Below, piece by piece: positions 13,385 to 16,280 of a stretch of 16,280 nucleotides of DNA. Source of the DNA: Quisquiliibacterium sp036525975 (GTDB lineage: Bacteria; Pseudomonadota; Gammaproteobacteria; Burkholderiales; Burkholderiaceae_E). Position 1 is the stretch's first letter; every line of letters starts with the position of its first letter. The notes under the pieces are model-generated. The model searched no databases and was not told the origin of the DNA. It saw only the letters and a list, made by a program, of their open reading frames with translations. The stretch lies in NCBI GenBank assembly GCA_036525975.1, contig DATCZK010000034.1, forward strand, positions 1 to 16,280, in the 5' to 3' direction. The translations under genes and the position numbers were made by a program.

Positions 13385-15123
13385 GCCCGGCCCTGCCGCG
13401 ATCGATCCGGCGCGTGCGCACCGACGTCCTGATCCTCGGTTCGGGCGGCGCCGGCCTGTTCGCGGCGCTGCACGCGCACCAGGCCGACCCGACGCTGTCG
13501 ATCACGGTGGCGGTCAAGGGCCTGCTCGGGAAGTCGGGCTGCACGCGCATGGTGCAGGGCGGATACAACGTGGCGCTCGCCCCCGGCGACTCGATCGAGC
13601 GCCACTTCATGGACACGATCGAGGGCGGCAAGTGGCTGCCCGAGCAGGACCTCGCCTGGACGCTGGTCTCGCGCGCGGTCGAGCGCATCCGCGAGCTCGA
13701 GAACGAGCTCGGCTGCTTCTTCGACCGCAACCCCGACGGCTCGATCCACCAGAAGGCCTTCGCGGGGCAGACCTTCGACCGCACCGTGCACAAGGGCGAC
13801 CAGACGGGCATCGAGATCATCAACCGGCTCGCCGAGCAGGTGTGGGCGCGCAGCATCGACCGCCTCGAGGAGCACCGGGCGGTGGCGCTGGTGCGCACCG
13901 CGTCGGGCGACGCGCTCGCCGGCGTGCTGATGATCGACGTGCGCAGCGGCGAGTACCTGTTCGTGCAGGCGCGGGCGGTGCTGCTGGGCACCGGCGGCGG
14001 GCCGACGATGTACCGCTATCACACGCCCTCGGGGGAGAAGAGCTGCGACGGCCTGGCGATGGCCCTGGACGCCGGGCTCGCGCTGCGCGACATGGAGATG
14101 GTGCAGTTCCACCCCACCGGCCTGCTCGCCGGGGCCGGCACCCGGATGACCGGCACCGTGCTCGAAGAGGGCTTGCGCGGCGCGGGAGGCTGGCTCGTGA
14201 ACGGCGCGGGCGAGCGCTTCATGGCCAACTACGACCCGGGCGCCGAGCGCGCGACGCGCGACATCGTCTCGCGCGCGATCTACGCCGAGATGCGCGCCGG
14301 GCGCACCAGCCCCAACGGCGGCGTGTTCATCCGGATGAGCCACCTGGGCCCCGACAAGGTGCGCGCCTCGTTCAAGGGCATGGTCGAGCGCTGCGCGGAC
14401 TGCGGCTTCGACCTCGCGGGCGGCGACGTCGAGGTCGTGCCCACCGCGCACTACATGATGGGCGGCGTGCGCTTCGAGGCCGACACGCGCACGGCGCTCG
14501 CCGGCCTGTTCGCCGCCGGCGAGGACACCGGCGGCGTGCACGGGGCCAATCGCCTGGGCGGCAACGGCGTGGCCAACTCCACGGTGTTCGGCGGCATCGC
14601 CGGCGAGACGATGGCGCGCTGGGTGCGCGAGCACGGCGGCTGGCGCGAACCCGACCCGCAGGCGCTCGACGGCGCCGTCGCGGCCTGCGAGCTGCCGTTC
14701 GGCCAACCCGCGGGCAACCTGTCGCGGTTGCGCGAGTCGCTGTACGCGACGATGTGGGACGACGCCGGAATCGTGCGCAACCGCGCCGGGCTGGCGCGCG
14801 CCGCGCGCGAGCTCGAGCGCATCGAGGACGCGCTCGAGCGAACCGGCGTTGCCGCGAGCGATCGGGCGTTCAACCTCGGCTGGCACGACTGGATGAACCT
14901 GCGCAGCCTCACCCGCGTGAGCCGCGCGATCGTGCTCGCCGCGCAGGCGCGCGAGAACTCGCGCGGCGCGCACTTTCGCGACGACTTCCCCGAGCCCGGC
15001 GACATCGACGGGTCGCGCTTCACGATCGTCTCGGGCGAGCGCGGCGCGCTGCGCGTCGCGACCGAAGCGGTGCGGTTCGCGATCGTGCGCCCCGGCCAGT
15101 CGCTGCTGGAGAAGGCCGCATGA
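13381..15123 (+). CDS. SdhA/FrdA-like FAD flavoprotein of a dicarboxylate oxidoreductase
   Basis: 580-residue flavoprotein of the succinate dehydrogenase/fumarate reductase/L-aspartate oxidase family. The FAD-binding motif is GSGGAG (20-25). The dicarboxylate residues of the family are kept: H244 (FHPTG), E263 (LEEGLRG), the proton-relay Arg293 (TRD), H357 (TAHYMMGG) and R391 (HGANRLGGN). The usual covalent FAD histidine (SHT in SdhA and FrdA) is missing; the stretch reads SGCTRMVQGG, with C54 at about that place, so FAD is probably non-covalent. It would pair with the iron-sulfur and membrane subunits encoded at 7497-9022, since no other flavoprotein is present. L-aspartate oxidase is unlikely, as no NAD synthesis genes are nearby and quinone-linked subunits are. 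Substrate: succinate, fumarate or a substituted analogue. Confidence 0.87.
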   Translation: MSPALPRSIRRVRTDVLILGSGGAGLFAALHAHQADPTLSITVAVKGLLGKSGCTRMVQGGYNVALAPGDSIERHFMDTIEGGKWLPEQDLAWTLVSRAVERIRELENELGCFFDRNPDGSIHQKAFAGQTFDRTVHKGDQTGIEIINRLAEQVWARSIDRLEEHRAVALVRTASGDALAGVLMIDVRSGEYLFVQARAVLLGTGGGPTMYRYHTPSGEKSCDGLAMALDAGLALRDMEMVQFHPTGLLAGAGTRMTGTVLEEGLRGAGGWLVNGAGERFMANYDPGAERATRDIVSRAIYAEMRAGRTSPNGGVFIRMSHLGPDKVRASFKGMVERCADCGFDLAGGDVEVVPTAHYMMGGVRFEADTRTALAGLFAAGEDTGGVHGANRLGGNGVANSTVFGGIAGETMARWVREHGGWREPDPQALDGAVAACELPFGQPAGNLSRLRESLYATMWDDAGIVRNRAGLARAARELERIEDALERTGVAASDRAFNLGWHDWMNLRSLTRVSRAIVLAAQARENSRGAHFRDDFPEPGDIDGSRFTIVSGERGALRVATEAVRFAIVRPGQSLLEKAA

Positions 15124-15169
15124 CCTCGCGCCGCAGCCCGGCGCCGGCCCTTCGCGGGGCGCAGCCGCG

Positions 15170-15925
15170 ATGAGCGACTCGAACGACAATCGCGTCAGTC
15201 GCGGCGTGACCAGCGACACGCCGCTCTACCGCGCGACCAGGGTGCGCCTGCTCGACTCGCTCTCGCGCGGCATCTACCGCCCCGGCGAAGCGCTGCCGTC
15301 CGAGAAAGACCTCGCCGCGCGCTTCGGGATCAGCATCGGCACGCTGCGAAAGGCCGTCGACGACCTGGTCGCCGAGGGGATCCTGGTCCGCCAGCAGGGG
15401 CGCGGCACCTTCGTCGCGAGCCACGATCGCGACCGGCTGCTGTACTACTTCTTCCACATCGTCGCGCACGAGGGCGGCAAGACCTACCCGCGGGTGGAGC
15501 TGCAATCGTTCTCGCGCGCGCGCGCGAGCGCCGAAGAGGCGGCGAAGCTGGGCCTCGCGCCCGAGGCCGCGGTGATCCGGATGCGCAACCTGCTCACGCT
15601 GGGCCACACCCCGGTGATGACCGACGACATCACCCTCTCGGCGGCGCGCTTCCCGAAGCTCACCGAGGCCCGCATCCGCACGCGCTCCAGCACGCTCTAC
15701 CAGCTCTACCAGGCCGAGTTCGGCGTGACGATCGTGCGCACCTCGGAGCGGCTGCGCGCGGTGGCCGCGCCGGCCGACGTCGCGGCGCTGCTGCGAATGC
15801 AGCGCGCGAGCCCCGCGCTGCTGATCCGCCGCGTGGCGCTCGGCTACCACGGCGAGCCGGTGGAGTGGCGCGTGTCGCACGTGAACACGACCGCGCACGA
15901 GTACTTCGGCGAATTCGGCGGCTGA
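15170..15925 (+). CDS. GntR/HutC-family transcriptional regulator
   Basis: 251-residue regulator. Residues 18-84 form a GntR winged helix-turn-helix with the signature LPSEKDLAARFGISIGTLRKAVDDL and wing GILVRQQGRGTFV. The rest matches a UTRA ligand-binding domain, which in the HutC subfamily senses a small metabolite and relieves repression. It lies 46 bases after the flavoprotein gene in the same direction and most likely controls this operon, with a pathway intermediate as inducer. Candidate operators are the AT-rich palindromes upstream of slcC and suyA. It ends 6 bases before the convergent phosphodiesterase gene. Family assignment is strong; effector and targets are inferred. Confidence 0.93.
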   Translation: MSDSNDNRVSRGVTSDTPLYRATRVRLLDSLSRGIYRPGEALPSEKDLAARFGISIGTLRKAVDDLVAEGILVRQQGRGTFVASHDRDRLLYYFFHIVAHEGGKTYPRVELQSFSRARASAEEAAKLGLAPEAAVIRMRNLLTLGHTPVMTDDITLSAARFPKLTEARIRTRSSTLYQLYQAEFGVTIVRTSERLRAVAAPADVAALLRMQRASPALLIRRVALGYHGEPVEWRVSHVNTTAHEYFGEFGG

Positions 15926-15931
15926 CCCCGC

Positions 15932-16280
15932 TCAGGGCAGCTTCATGCCCTTGCCCTGCATCACGGTGCGCAGGCGGTCGGGGTAGTCGGTGATGATGCC
16001 GTCCACGCCCCACTCGATCAGCCGCGCCATGTCGGCGGTCGCGTTCACCGTCCAGGGCAGCACCTTCAGGCCCAGCGCCTTGGCCTCGGCCAACAGCTCG
16101 GGCGTGAGGTTGCGCCAAAACATCGACCAGGTCGCGCAGCCAGCGGCCTTCGCGAGCCTCGGCACCGAGTGGCCGTGATCGGCCGCGCGCAGGCCCGCGT
16201 GCCACGGCGAAGCGCCGTCGGGCCCGGGCTTGACCGAGTCGAAGTTGTTCGTGCTGATCGTCAGGCACGCGGTCTCGATT
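15932..16280 (-). CDS. Glycerophosphodiester phosphodiesterase, C-terminal part (cut by the window edge)
   Basis: About 115 C-terminal residues of a GDPD-family phosphodiesterase, which cleaves glycerophosphodiesters to glycerol-3-phosphate and an alcohol. The reading frame is open to the right edge, so the start and the N-terminal catalytic His and metal residues lie outside. The visible part has the late TIM-barrel features of the family: WRNLTPELLAEAKALGLKV, LPWTVNATADMARLIEWGVD, and GIITDYPDRL before the C-terminus. Convergent with the GntR gene and apparently unrelated to the sulfonate operon. An internal ATG at 16165 is not the true start, as family sequence continues upstream of it. 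Confidence 0.9.
   Translation of the reverse strand, partial: IETACLTISTNNFDSVKPGPDGASPWHAGLRAADHGHSVPRLAKAAGCATWSMFWRNLTPELLAEAKALGLKVLPWTVNATADMARLIEWGVDGIITDYPDRLRTVMQGKGMKLP

Noticed and set aside
13381..15123. L-aspartate oxidase (NadB)
   Set aside because: The missing covalent histidine fits NadB, but nadA/nadC are absent and membrane plus iron-sulfur subunits of an SDH-like complex lie in the same operon.

Overview
The window comes from a very GC-rich bacterium (Cs and Gs dominate nearly every line). Several traits suggest a betaproteobacterium of the Burkholderiales: a periplasmic Bug-type binding protein of the tripartite tricarboxylate transporter (TTT) class, malate synthase G, a class I two-subunit hydro-lyase and the general gene style. 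This placement is inferred from gene content, not from a phylogenetic marker. No tRNA, rRNA, CRISPR array, transposase or phage gene was seen, and no gene-free stretch exceeds 300 bases.

Layout. (1) Positions 1-3740 look like ordinary chromosome: a long-form Rid/YjgF protein on the + strand, then a sirtuin and malate synthase G (glcB) on the - strand. (2) From 3883 to 15925 thirteen genes run on the + strand with stop/start overlaps or short gaps and look like one large catabolic operon or two joined ones. Its first four genes are a recognisable sulfolactate module: (S)-sulfolactate dehydrogenase (slcC), (R)-sulfolactate dehydrogenase (comC) and the two subunits of (R)-sulfolactate sulfo-lyase (suyA, suyB). 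Together they would interconvert the sulfolactate enantiomers through sulfopyruvate and split (R)-sulfolactate into pyruvate and sulfite. (3) The same array then holds an iron-sulfur subunit and two small haem/quinone membrane subunits of a succinate dehydrogenase-like complex, a thiamine-diphosphate enzyme, a Bug solute-binding protein, both halves of a class I fumarase/tartrate dehydratase, and the flavoprotein subunit of the dehydrogenase. A GntR/HutC-type regulator closes it. (4) At the right edge lies the C-terminal part of a glycerophosphodiester phosphodiesterase on the - strand.

The most interesting point is the pairing of a sulfolactate module with a second, TCA-like set of enzymes (dicarboxylate dehydrogenase, hydratase, 2-hydroxyacid dehydrogenases and a ThDP decarboxylase/lyase). 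One chemically coherent reading is a route for a C4 sulfonate such as sulfosuccinate: dehydrogenation to sulfofumarate, hydration to 3-sulfomalate, oxidation to sulfo-oxaloacetate, decarboxylation to sulfopyruvate, reduction to (R)-sulfolactate, then desulfonation. This is inference only. The flavoprotein keeps the dicarboxylate-binding residues of the SdhA/FrdA family but lacks the histidine that normally binds FAD covalently, so it is not an ordinary SdhA.

Other signals are a good sigma70-like promoter in front of suyA with an AT-rich palindrome in its spacer, a partly similar AT-rich block in front of slcC, a strong hairpin after suyB, a 45-bp-period tandem repeat inside the dehydrogenase genes, and a 14-bp-period triple repeat at the hydratase start.
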